Part shown: piece after piece, positions 32,749-39,841 of the stretch
Numbering within the stretch: position 1 is the first letter of the stretch
Layout of the letters: every line of letters starts with the position of its first letter
Assembly (NCBI GenBank): GCA_965657825.1
Contig: CBFHQG010000004.1
Span: 1 to 50,894 of the forward strand
DNA length: 50,894 nucleotides
Reading direction: 5' to 3'
Source of the DNA: M55B157 sp965657825
Lineage (GTDB): Bacteria > Actinomycetota > Actinomycetes > S36-B12
Program-made: the position numbers and the translations under genes
Notes under the pieces: model-generated
Told to the model about the DNA's origin: nothing
Seen by the model: only the letters and a program-made list of their open reading frames with translations
Database searches by the model: none

Positions 32749-33684
32749 GTGGCCGAGCCACCGCACACCCCCGCTCCCGGCTCAGATAGTGCTGCCCTTT
32801 TGTCCTGGTTCAGGGTGAATTATCGTGATCTGCCCTGGCGGAAAATCCCCGATTCCTCCGATAGACGGACAGATCGACACTCCTTGATCCACCCCGATCC
32901 GTGGGGGGTCCTGGTGAGCGAAATCATGCTCCAGCAGACCCCGGTCGCCCGCGTCGAGCCGGTCTGGCGGGAGTGGATGGCCCGGTGGCCGACCCCGGCG
33001 CACCTGGCCGCAGCGACCCCCGCGGAGGTGATCACCGCCTGGGGGCGCCTGGGTTATCCCAGGCGTGCCCTGCGCCTGCAGCAGGCCGCGGCGGCCATCG
33101 TCGATCGCCACGGTGGGATCGTCCCCGATGATCTGGACCTGTTACGGGCACTGCCGGGGGTCGGTGAGTACACCGCCGGGGCCGTGCTCGCCTTCGCCTA
33201 CCACCATCGGGCGCTCGCGCTGGACACCAATGTCCGCCGGGTGCTGGCCCGCCACGACGAGGGCGTGCCACGACCGGTTGGTGCGGTCACCAACGCCGAG
33301 CGCGCACGCGCCACGGCACTGATGCCCGATGGGTCGGAGGGGGCAGTGTGGATGGCCGCCCTCATGGAACTCGGCGCGGTGATCTGCACGGCGAAGGCAC
33401 CCCGGTGCAGCGACTGCCCGATCCTCGCCGGATGCAGGTGGCGACAGGCTGGCTTCCCCGATGATGCACCCGCTCCGCGGCGTCAACCACGCTACGAAGG
33501 CTCCGATCGGCAAGCGCGGGGGGCGGTGCTCGCGGTCTTGCGCGAGGCGGGCACGGCGGTCACTGCACGCCAACTCGACCTCGCCTGGCCCGATCCGATC
33601 CAGCGCGCCCGCGCCATCGATTCACTGATCGGCGATGGGCTCATAGAGCCGCTGCCCCGCGAGCGTTTCCGCCTGCCCCACTAG
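32749..33684 (+). CDS. mutY: A/G-specific adenine glycosylase MutY, short form
   Basis: MutY removes adenine paired with 8-oxoguanine. The 311-residue protein has the catalytic Glu58 in VSEIMLQQTPVARV, the helix-hairpin-helix LPGVGEYTAGAVLAFA, the catalytic Asp in ALDTNVRRVLAR, and the 4Fe-4S ligands Cys213-X6-Cys220-X2-Cys223-X5-Cys229 (CTAKAPRCSDCPILAGC). After residue 245 only about 65 residues remain, too few for the full MutT-like 8-oxoG recognition domain of the E. coli enzyme; actinobacterial MutY is often short. GTG 32749 is the likely start; the open frame upstream lacks homology. Confidence 0.93.
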   Translation: MAEPPHTPAPGSDSAALLSWFRVNYRDLPWRKIPDSSDRRTDRHSLIHPDPWGVLVSEIMLQQTPVARVEPVWREWMARWPTPAHLAAATPAEVITAWGRLGYPRRALRLQQAAAAIVDRHGGIVPDDLDLLRALPGVGEYTAGAVLAFAYHHRALALDTNVRRVLARHDEGVPRPVGAVTNAERARATALMPDGSEGAVWMAALMELGAVICTAKAPRCSDCPILAGCRWRQAGFPDDAPAPRRQPRYEGSDRQARGAVLAVLREAGTAVTARQLDLAWPDPIQRARAIDSLIGDGLIEPLPRERFRLPH

Positions 33685-33739
33685 CACTTCTTCGGGTGGA
33701 AGGTGCCCGATTCGGGCCGCATCCACCCGAAGAAGTGCT
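33683..33739. repeat. Nested palindrome, copy 2 (bidirectional terminator)
   Basis: Perfect 18-bp arms AGCACTTCTTCGGGTGGA (33683-33700) and TCCACCCGAAGAAGTGCT (33722-33739) enclose a second palindrome GCCCGA-t-TCGGGC (33705-33717). It spans the entire gap between convergent mutY and prfB, starting inside the mutY stop codon. It shares the outer core and inner stem with the element at 30486. Confidence 0.8.
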
Positions 33740-33741
33740 CG

Positions 33742-34851
33742 TCAGGCGACAGGCTGCTGCTTGCGCCAGCGGATCCCGGCCTCGATGAACTCGTCGATCT
33801 CACCGTCGAGGACCGCGGAGGTATTGCCGGTCTCGCACTCGGTGCGCAGGTCCTTCACCATCTGGTACGGGTGCAGCACATAGGAACGCATCTGGGTGCC
33901 CCACGAGCCAGCCGAGTCGTCCTTCAACGCGTTGAGTTTGGCCTGCTCCTCGCGGCGACGAACCTCGAGCAGCCGCGATTGCAGCACCCGCATCGCCGCA
34001 GCACGGTTTTGGATCTGGGACTTCTCGTTCTGGCAACTGACGATGATTCCGGTCGGCAGGTGCGTGATGCGCACCGCCGAATCGGTGGTGTTCACGCTCT
34101 GTCCACCCGGCCCGGACGACCGGAACACATCGATGCGGATCTCCGACTCGGGGATCTCGATGTGATCGGTCTGCTCCGTCACGGGGAGCACCTCGACCCC
34201 GGCGAAGGATGTCTGGCGGCGGCCTTGATTGTCGAAGGGGCTGATGCGTACCAAACGGTGCGTGCCCTGCTCGACCGAGAGAGTCCCGTAGGCATAGGGC
34301 GCCTTCACCGCGAAGGTCGCCGACTTGATGCCGGCCTCCTCGGCGTAGGAGGTGTCGTAGACCTCGACCGGCCAGCCGTGCCGCTCGCAGTAGCGCACAT
34401 ACAGCCGCAGCAGCATCTCCGCCCAGTCCGCAGCATCGACCCCGCCCGCCTCACTGCGGATGGTGACCAGCGCTTCACGGGCGTCGTACTCCCCCGAGAG
34501 CAAAGTGCGAACCTCGAGTTCGGACAGTGATGAGCGCAGGGAGTCGATCTCACCGGAGATCTCGGCCCATGTGTGCGCATCGTCCTCGGACTCGGCGAGT
34601 TCGACGAGCACCCCGACGTCATCGAGTCGACGCCGTAGGCCTTCGACACGGCGGACATCACCCTGGGCCAACGACAGTTGCGAGGTGACCTCCTGGGCAT
34701 GCGCCTGGTCATCCCACAGGTCCGGCGCCCCGGCCTGCACCTCCAACTCCTCGATGCGCACCCGAAGGCGAGGCAGGTCGACAACGGCCTCGATGCTGGA
34801 CAGTGTCTGCTCCAGCTCGGCGATCGTCTCGGCGATATCGGGAATGGCCAC
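33742..34851 (-). CDS. prfB: Peptide chain release factor 2
   Basis: RF2 terminates translation at UGA and UAA. The 369 residues include the SPF stop-codon motif (ISPFDNQ, about residue 204), the GGQ peptidyl-hydrolysis motif (SSGPGGQSVNTTDSAVR, about 249), and the C-terminal WGTQMRSYVLHPY. Unlike in E. coli there is no in-frame UGA with a +1 frameshift; the gene is one frame. GTG 34851 is supported by TACCCT 8 nt upstream (TTG 34860 is a poorer alternative). It converges with mutY. Confidence 0.96.
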   Translation of the reverse strand: MAIPDIAETIAELEQTLSSIEAVVDLPRLRVRIEELEVQAGAPDLWDDQAHAQEVTSQLSLAQGDVRRVEGLRRRLDDVGVLVELAESEDDAHTWAEISGEIDSLRSSLSELEVRTLLSGEYDAREALVTIRSEAGGVDAADWAEMLLRLYVRYCERHGWPVEVYDTSYAEEAGIKSATFAVKAPYAYGTLSVEQGTHRLVRISPFDNQGRRQTSFAGVEVLPVTEQTDHIEIPESEIRIDVFRSSGPGGQSVNTTDSAVRITHLPTGIIVSCQNEKSQIQNRAAAMRVLQSRLLEVRRREEQAKLNALKDDSAGSWGTQMRSYVLHPYQMVKDLRTECETGNTSAVLDGEIDEFIEAGIRWRKQQPVA

Positions 34852-34859
34852 GAGGCACA

Positions 34860-34865
34860 AGGGTA
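34860..34865 (-). promoter_or_regulatory. -10 element of leaderless prfB
   Basis: TACCCT on the minus strand, 8 nt before GTG 34851. Confidence 0.45.
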
Positions 34866-34917
34866 CGGGTGAGTGGTCGATGGAGGGGCCGTCGGGCGCG
34901 TGCCATCGCAGGTGGAC

Positions 34918-35259
34918 CTAGTCCCCGTGCGCGGTGACGCTCTCTGCGAGTGCATCCACAGCGTCGAGACCCCCCGTGAGGTAGGAGATCCAGTCCGGGC
35001 CCGACGCCGCCTCGAGGTGACGGGAGAGTTCCCGTGCCCACCGATCGCGCACCATCTGGATCGCAAGGGCAAGGCCCACCCCGGCTTTCCTTTCGCGACG
35101 GACCTCACGCAACGCCACCCAGGCGCCCTCGGGGTACTTGATGCCCGGCATCGGGGTCCCCGATCGACTCAGCGAGCACAGCGACGCCGAACCAGCAGCC
35201 GCATCGACTGCGCTTTCCGCGCGACTCAAGTGATCCTCAAGGAGGTCGCGATCAGCCAC
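34918..35259 (-). CDS. Hypothetical protein, 113 residues
   Basis: I do not recognise this protein. From GTG 35259 it reads VADRDLLEDHLSRAESAVDAAAG, then a basic central helix (WVALREVRRERKAGVGLALAIQMVRDRWARELSRHL) and an acidic C-terminal tail. It looks soluble and mostly helical. The start is well supported: TAACCT lies exactly 7 nt upstream, the leaderless spacing seen at other genes here, which also argues that the gene is real. It is 66 bp upstream of prfB on the same strand and divergent from the phosphoesterase operon. Confidence 0.65.
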   Translation of the reverse strand: MADRDLLEDHLSRAESAVDAAAGSASLCSLSRSGTPMPGIKYPEGAWVALREVRRERKAGVGLALAIQMVRDRWARELSRHLEAASGPDWISYLTGGLDAVDALAESVTAHGD

Positions 35260-35266
35260 GTCACCG

Positions 35267-35272
35267 AGGTTA
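35267..35272 (-). promoter_or_regulatory. -10 element of the leaderless 113-residue gene
   Basis: TAACCT on the minus strand with 7 nt to GTG 35259. Confidence 0.55.
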
Positions 35273-35385
35273 GGCCCGCCCCGCTCCAGACGTTGCCTCG
35301 CCGTCGATGATCGGATTTCTCGCACAATAATCGGATCCCCTGAAGAGGGTGGCTCGAATCACCGTCAGCCAGGCCGGGTACGCAC

Positions 35386-35391
35386 TAGATT
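35386..35391 (+). promoter_or_regulatory. -10 element of the phosphoesterase operon
   Basis: TAGATT, identical to the -10 of the TetR fusion gene, is followed by 7 nt and a GTG at 35399, which opens an 8-codon ORF rather than the phosphoesterase gene. Confidence 0.55.
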
Positions 35392-35398
35392 CAGGCCG

Positions 35399-35425
35399 GT
35401 GATGAACTCCGAGGCGGTCCGATGA
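35399..35425 (+). CDS. Predicted leaderless 8-codon upstream ORF
   Basis: GTG ATG AAC TCC GAG GCG GTC CGA TGA encodes MMNSEAVR. Its start is at the transcription start predicted from TAGATT, and its stop overlaps the start of the phosphoesterase gene as ATGA. The Shine-Dalgarno (GAGG) of that gene lies inside the small ORF. A ribosome loading on the 5' end would terminate exactly on the downstream start, so the peptide may couple or tune expression of the operon. No expression evidence exists; short length makes chance possible. Confidence 0.45.
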   Translation: MMNSEAVR

Positions 35426-37224
35426 GTGGTGTGAGTCGACGCGGGTTCCTGTCCGGGGCCGCCGTCCTCGCCGCCGCCTGGGGCCTTCCCCTCGAGCGTG
35501 TTGGTTCAGCACTCGCCACGCCGATGACTCCCGCGGTCAACCCCACGACTCGACTGCAGACGATCCGACTGTCCAGCCAACCCATCCGTGGCTCCTACCG
35601 GACCCTGCTACCCGGAGCCGGTGAGGACTTCATCCCCCGATTCGATCTGCTCGGTCGCGTCGCCGATGAGGCTCGAACATCGCGACGCCGCTCACTGCTG
35701 TATTTCGCGCACCTGTCAGACATCCACGTCATCGATGCCCAGACTCCGGCTCGCATGGATGCCATCCAGAGCATCGCCCCGGAGTTGTTCACCGACGCCT
35801 GCCGACCACAGGACACCCTGACGGTGCAGGTGCTCGCCTCGGTGGTCGACAGCATCCGGCAGTCAGCACTATCGGGGATCACCGGTGCGCCGCTTGCCAC
35901 CGCCGTGAGCACTGGAGATAGTGCTGACAACCTCTCGACCCTCGAAACCCGTTGGTACATCGACATTCTCGACGGTGGTGAGGTGCTCGCCAACAGTGGC
36001 GCCGCTCGCACCTACGAAGGCCCCCAGGTGTGGGCCGAGGCCACCTACGCCTACCACCCCGATGATCCGGTCAATGATGTCTACGGACCGTATGGTTTCC
36101 CGACGATCCCCGGGCTCCTCGAGGCCGCGGTCTCCAACCCGGTCACCTCTCCCGGCCTACCGATCCCGTGGTACGCCGTCTACGGCAATCACGATGCGAC
36201 CTACATGGGCACCTTCCGCCCGTCGCCCAATCTTCATCCGTGGGCGACCGGTGGCCGCAAGGCATCTCTCGGTGAGGCCCTCGGGGTTAATTGGCTGGCC
36301 CAATACAACGTCGACCTCAGCCCCGCGCAGATGGGCGTCAACGCGCTGCGCCAGGCCTTCGGTCTCGCGCCGGGGATGCGCACGGTCACCGCTGACCCGC
36401 AGCGACGCCTGCTTGAGCGCACCGAATTCATGCAGGCCCATCTGGACTCCCCCGAGATCCCCGGTCCCGTCGGTCACGGGTGGACCCAACGCAACATCGA
36501 TACCGGCGAGACCTGGTGGTCGGCCGAATGGACACCCTTCCTGCGCGTATTCGGTCTGGACACCTGCAATCTCGTCGCGGGGGCCGACGGCGCCGTGCCG
36601 CTCGATCAGTTCGAGTGGCTGCGAGGTGAATTGACCCGCTGCCAGGACGACAGGGTCATGGCGATCGTGTGCAGCCACCACAATTCCCTCACCTTGGAGA
36701 ACCAGGCCGAACCGGTGACCGGCGGGCAACCGTTGATCAACGGTGAGGAGTTCATCGCCATGCTGCTGCAGTTCCCGGCGTGTATCGCCTGGCTAAACGG
36801 TCACACACACATCAACACGATCACCGCCCATCCCCGCGCGAGCGGTGGGGGTTTCTGGGAGATCACCACCGCATCCTGCGTCGACTTCCCTCAGCAGCAG
36901 CAGTTGATCGAGATCATCGACAACCGAGACGACACCCTGTCGCTGTTCGTCACCGCACTTGATCACGCGGCTCCCGCCCAGTGGAACCCCGGTGACTTCA
37001 GTCAAACGGGCCTGGCCTCCCTGAGCCGGGAGTTGTCGGCGAACGCTTTCTTGAACAACCCCCCACTTCGCGCAGGGACACCACTCGATCGCAATGTCGA
37101 ACTCCTTCTGCCTGCTCCCTTCGCGTTGAGTTCGATCAGCGACGCCGATCTGGAACGCCAAACCATGGCCGCTCGCGCGCGCCTGCTCGCCCAGGGCATC
37201 TCCGAGGGTGGGGGCGACGCATGA
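35422..37224 (+). CDS. Tat-exported metallophosphoesterase (PPA1498/TIGR03767-like)
   Basis: The 600-residue protein begins with a twin-arginine signal (SRRGFLSGAAVLAAAWGLPL, residues 5-24), so it is folded in the cytoplasm and exported. Calcineurin-type metal motifs follow: HLSDIHVID (Asp100, His102), STGDSADN (about 171), YGNHDATY (about 258), CSHHN and NGHTH (about 460). Overall arrangement matches the actinobacterial PPA1498-type metallophosphoesterases, whose substrate is unknown. Translation starts at ATG 35422 after GAGG; it overlaps an upstream mini-ORF and a downstream lipoprotein gene by ATGA each. Confidence 0.9.
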   Translation: MSGVSRRGFLSGAAVLAAAWGLPLERVGSALATPMTPAVNPTTRLQTIRLSSQPIRGSYRTLLPGAGEDFIPRFDLLGRVADEARTSRRRSLLYFAHLSDIHVIDAQTPARMDAIQSIAPELFTDACRPQDTLTVQVLASVVDSIRQSALSGITGAPLATAVSTGDSADNLSTLETRWYIDILDGGEVLANSGAARTYEGPQVWAEATYAYHPDDPVNDVYGPYGFPTIPGLLEAAVSNPVTSPGLPIPWYAVYGNHDATYMGTFRPSPNLHPWATGGRKASLGEALGVNWLAQYNVDLSPAQMGVNALRQAFGLAPGMRTVTADPQRRLLERTEFMQAHLDSPEIPGPVGHGWTQRNIDTGETWWSAEWTPFLRVFGLDTCNLVAGADGAVPLDQFEWLRGELTRCQDDRVMAIVCSHHNSLTLENQAEPVTGGQPLINGEEFIAMLLQFPACIAWLNGHTHINTITAHPRASGGGFWEITTASCVDFPQQQQLIEIIDNRDDTLSLFVTALDHAAPAQWNPGDFSQTGLASLSRELSANAFLNNPPLRAGTPLDRNVELLLPAPFALSSISDADLERQTMAARARLLAQGISEGGGDA

Positions 37225-37577
37225 ACCGCATGTCTATCGCTCGCCTCGCCATCGCGGGTGCCCTCGGTGCAGTACTGCTCACCGGCTGCTCTCAGATCGA
37301 TGCACTCGCACCCGTGGGCGGTGAGGCCCAGACGACGATTCGCAATGCCACCTACGACGTACTCCTCGACAACGGTGTCGACATCCTCGTCGCCCCCACA
37401 TGCGCCAAGGAGTCCACGCAGATCATCTGCCGTGGCTCGACGGTAACCGGCGCACCCATCGTGGCGACCGGTACGAGCGCGAAGCCCTACACCCTGCGCA
37501 TCGAAGTCGACGGAGTCGTCATCTTCGACGGCTCGGCCACCGACGTGCTCGCCGACGCCCTGCTGGAGGGTTCATGA
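37221..37577 (+). CDS. Small lipoprotein of unknown function
   Basis: 118 residues with a lipoprotein signal (MNRMSIARLAIAGALGAVLLTGC, lipobox LLTGC, Cys23). The mature part of about 95 residues has two more cysteines (APTCAKE and IICRGS) spaced to form a disulfide and a predicted beta-rich pattern (YTLRIEVDGVVIFDGS). The two-Cys layout is loosely like the DUF4333 group. It is coupled by ATGA to the exported phosphoesterase before it and to a membrane protein after it, so all three probably act together at the cell envelope. Confidence 0.8.
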   Translation: MNRMSIARLAIAGALGAVLLTGCSQIDALAPVGGEAQTTIRNATYDVLLDNGVDILVAPTCAKESTQIICRGSTVTGAPIVATGTSAKPYTLRIEVDGVVIFDGSATDVLADALLEGS

Positions 37578-38263
37578 GCACCGTCGTGACCTACCGCATC
37601 AGCGCCCTGACCCGAGCCTGGGTGTGCCTGGGTCGATCCTCGTCGATCGTGTTCCCCGTCATCGTCATCAACGCCGCGCTCCAAGCACTCCTGCTGCTTC
37701 CGGGATTCCTCCCGGGAGTCAACCTCGCTTTCATCGTGGCCGCCGTCCTGTCCTACCTGATCCTGGTGGCCTGCTACACCGTGGCAGCGACGGCGATCCT
37801 GGCCGCTATCGACGGAGGGATATCCGGTGGATCGGGCGTTCGGGCGGCGCTCGCAGACTCACCCGCTCGGTTTCCTGCGGTTCTCGGTTGGTCGCTACTG
37901 CTGCTGCTCGCCACCATCATCGGGTTGAGCCTGTACGTCGTCCCCGGCCTGATCGTGCTCGCGGTGCTGCCGTTCCTGCTCATCGCCGTCATCGATCGGC
38001 GAAGCAATCCCCTCGCAGCCAACTTCGCCACACTCGGTAAGCGCTGGGGGCGCTGGCTGCTGACGATCGTGATCATGGCCGCACTGTGCGGTGCGCTATG
38101 GCTTATGGCCACCGTCACCGGGTTCTTCATCGGGGGCGCCCTCGGGGCGCTGATCGCCTGGTTGGTGCTAGGTGTGATCGCCGCGTGGTTCACCGCAGCG
38201 TGGGCACTGATCTATCGGGGAGTCACCCTCGCTGTGACTCACCCCGAGTCGATCACCGAGTAG
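37574..38263 (+). CDS. Multi-pass membrane protein of unknown function
   Basis: 229 residues with about six hydrophobic helices; begins MSTVVTYRISALTRAWVCLG. The layout (two helices, a hydrophilic loop with SGVRAALADSPARFPAVLGWS, then pairs of helices with small basic loops) recalls glycerophosphoryl diester phosphodiesterase membrane domains or YciC-like proteins, but no signature is decisive. ATG 37574 overlaps the lipoprotein stop; a longer upstream reading in this frame would run through the lipoprotein gene and is unlikely. It closes the phosphoesterase operon. Confidence 0.78.
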   Translation: MSTVVTYRISALTRAWVCLGRSSSIVFPVIVINAALQALLLLPGFLPGVNLAFIVAAVLSYLILVACYTVAATAILAAIDGGISGGSGVRAALADSPARFPAVLGWSLLLLLATIIGLSLYVVPGLIVLAVLPFLLIAVIDRRSNPLAANFATLGKRWGRWLLTIVIMAALCGALWLMATVTGFFIGGALGALIAWLVLGVIAAWFTAAWALIYRGVTLAVTHPESITE

Positions 38264-38311
38264 AACTCCCGGTCGAGGGTGTCGATCCGCGGTGCGATGT
38301 AGCAAGCGCGA

Positions 38312-38737
38312 CTACGGCCGGTAGACGAGCGTGGCGCCGGCTTCGGCGATCAGCGTGTGTGCACCCGAAGGGGTCAGCCAACCACTGAACGGTGGCCGCA
38401 CCCTGCTGCGCGCCCGGACGACCACCTCGCCGGCCTCGATGCGGACCGACTCGAATCGCACCCCCTCGGTTCGTGCTAGATAGTCACGCACCGCGGTGTT
38501 CACCGCGACCGGATCCAGTCGGATGCCCTGCGCAGCCCCCCGGGCGTAGTAGTCGTCGAGGTCGATGGCCTGCGCACCTGCCAGGGCAGCCGAATCGACC
38601 GCGGCTTGAAGTGACCGACGTTGGAGGAACACCGACGAGGCATCGACGACCACGGCGACAGCCAGCACGCAGATGACGATGAAACCGAGGGTCAGCACCA
38701 TGATGCTGCCGCGCTCACCGTCATCACGCGGCATCAT
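38312..38737 (-). CDS. TadG-like pilus assembly protein
   Basis: 141 residues with an N-terminal prepilin-like helix (RGSIMVLTLGFIVICVLAVAVVVDASSVFLQRRSLQAAVDSAALAGAQAID). This TadE/TadG sequence, Flp-type helix followed by a QRRxLQxxxDxAALAGA segment, is typical of the actinobacterial Rv3654c-like pseudopilins. It ends with a small extracytoplasmic domain. It is the last gene of the Tad operon and overlaps the TadE-like gene by 4 nt. Confidence 0.88.
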   Translation of the reverse strand: MMPRDDGERGSIMVLTLGFIVICVLAVAVVVDASSVFLQRRSLQAAVDSAALAGAQAIDLDDYYARGAAQGIRLDPVAVNTAVRDYLARTEGVRFESVRIEAGEVVVRARSRVRPPFSGWLTPSGAHTLIAEAGATLVYRP

Positions 38738-39210
38738 GGATCACTCCGGTAGACATCGATGGGCACGCGGTGCTCAGCCGACACCGGTACCGAGCCGATC
38801 ATCACGTCACCGAGGGATTCCGGCAGGAACGGCAGCCGCACTCGTACGTCGACGTGCAGCGTCACTTCAGCACCCGGCGCCAGGCAGCCTCGAACAGAGC
38901 AGTCCACCCGCAGCGTGTCGGGTTTGGCAGTGAATCCCTGATCGGCAAGCGCGACTCCGACTGCGGCGGCGGCATCTCGCCGCGCCTGCGCCAGTGTGTC
39001 CGCCTGGGCATAGGCGCGCCCCGCTTCGCGCGCGGCCTGGGTGACCGCGAAGGCGGCCGCCTGCACCTGCATCACGGCCAGCACCAGGTACACGATCGGA
39101 ATGAGGACGAGTGTGACCAGGATGGTGAACTCGATCACCGCAGCGCCTTCATCACCACGCAGACGTCCACGCCGCGCGATCCTTGACATACGCATCATCC
39201 GCGACCGCAT
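38734..39210 (-). CDS. TadE-like minor pilin
   Basis: 158 residues: a basic start (RMSRIARRGRLRGDEGAAVIEF), then a prepilin-like helix (TILVTLVLIPIVYLVLAVMQVQAAAFAVTQAAREAGRAYA). The Glu in VIEF is the equivalent of Glu5 in type IV pilins. Two cysteines (DCSVRGC) lie in the outer domain. It overlaps the preceding TadE gene by one base (TGATG). The N-terminal ten residues could be trimmed to a later ATG. Confidence 0.87.
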   Translation of the reverse strand: MRSRMMRMSRIARRGRLRGDEGAAVIEFTILVTLVLIPIVYLVLAVMQVQAAAFAVTQAAREAGRAYAQADTLAQARRDAAAAVGVALADQGFTAKPDTLRVDCSVRGCLAPGAEVTLHVDVRVRLPFLPESLGDVMIGSVPVSAEHRVPIDVYRSDP

Positions 39211-39602
39211 CAGCCGCGCTCCGCCAGCGCATGACCCTCGACCACGAGCGTCTCCGGGCCGAGGAGTCCGATCAGGGGGAGTCGAGCCGTGACCTGCACC
39301 TGGATCGCCGGGGAGGTCCCCACGGAGACGTAGCGGGCACTGATGCCGGTGGCGGCTTGCCCACCGAGGGCATCGTTCAGCACCTCCTGTGTCCGTCGTT
39401 CCCCGACTACGAGGCTCGATCCTGCGAGCGCAGCCGCACGCGCACCCTCGGCAGCGGCCGCCGTCAGGGTCGTGCGCACGTGCAGGGCCAGGATCACCTG
39501 CACGATCGCGAGGACGACGATAAGAAGCAGCGGCGTTACGAGAGCGAACTCGACGACCGCGCTGCCGGAGTCATCGCGCAGCCTGCGGGGTGTTCGAATC
39601 AC
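39210..39602 (-). CDS. TadE-like pilus protein
   Basis: 130 residues, RRLRDDSGSAVVEFALVTPLLLIVVLAIVQVILALHVRTTLTAAAAEGARAAAL: the TadE signature of a short basic leader, SAVVEF, a hydrophobic helix and an Ala-rich amphipathic helix. A second TadE family member beside the previous gene, as is common in actinobacterial tad loci. Starts at GTG 39602, overlapping the Flp gene stop (GTGA). Confidence 0.88.
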   Translation of the reverse strand: MIRTPRRLRDDSGSAVVEFALVTPLLLIVVLAIVQVILALHVRTTLTAAAAEGARAAALAGSSLVVGERRTQEVLNDALGGQAATGISARYVSVGTSPAIQVQVTARLPLIGLLGPETLVVEGHALAERG

Positions 39603-39790
39603 GGCCCCGAGACGCTGCTGATCGCGCGGTCGAGGATCCCGGTGAGGGCATCATCGGCAACCAACCACAGCGCGGTGACGAGTCCGGCTGTCATGACCGC
39701 GACGAGCACCCAGCCAGGGACGTCTCCACGATCAGAGCCGGTGACGGCTCGCAGCCACAGGTTTCTCAGTGTGTTGTGCATCGTGCGCAT
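39599..39790 (-). CDS. Flp-like small pilin
   Basis: 62 residues from ATG 39790, chosen because AAGGAG lies 6 nt upstream. It has one hydrophobic helix (VPGWVLVAVMTAGLVTALWLVA) after SDRGD, and a short tail. The position directly after tadC and before the tadE genes, and its size, fit the Flp-type major pilin slot. It lacks the usual Glu5-Tyr of Flp pilins (here DVPGWV), so it belongs to the shorter actinobacterial variant and may be a processed pilin or a membrane accessory. Confidence 0.72.
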   Translation of the reverse strand: MRTMHNTLRNLWLRAVTGSDRGDVPGWVLVAVMTAGLVTALWLVADDALTGILDRAISSVSGP

Positions 39791-39841
39791 GTGCTTCTCC
39801 TTCACGGGGTGAAATGTGCTGTTCGGTTTCATGTGATTGCT

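Noticed and set aside
33742..34860. Programmed frameshift in prfB
   Set aside because: The gene is a single open frame from GTG 34851 through GGQ to the stop; no in-frame UGA is present.
37400..37573. Longer N-terminus for the membrane protein after the lipoprotein
   Set aside because: It would overlap the lipoprotein gene by 178 bp; ATG 37574 overlaps the lipoprotein stop as ATGA and begins a normal membrane protein.
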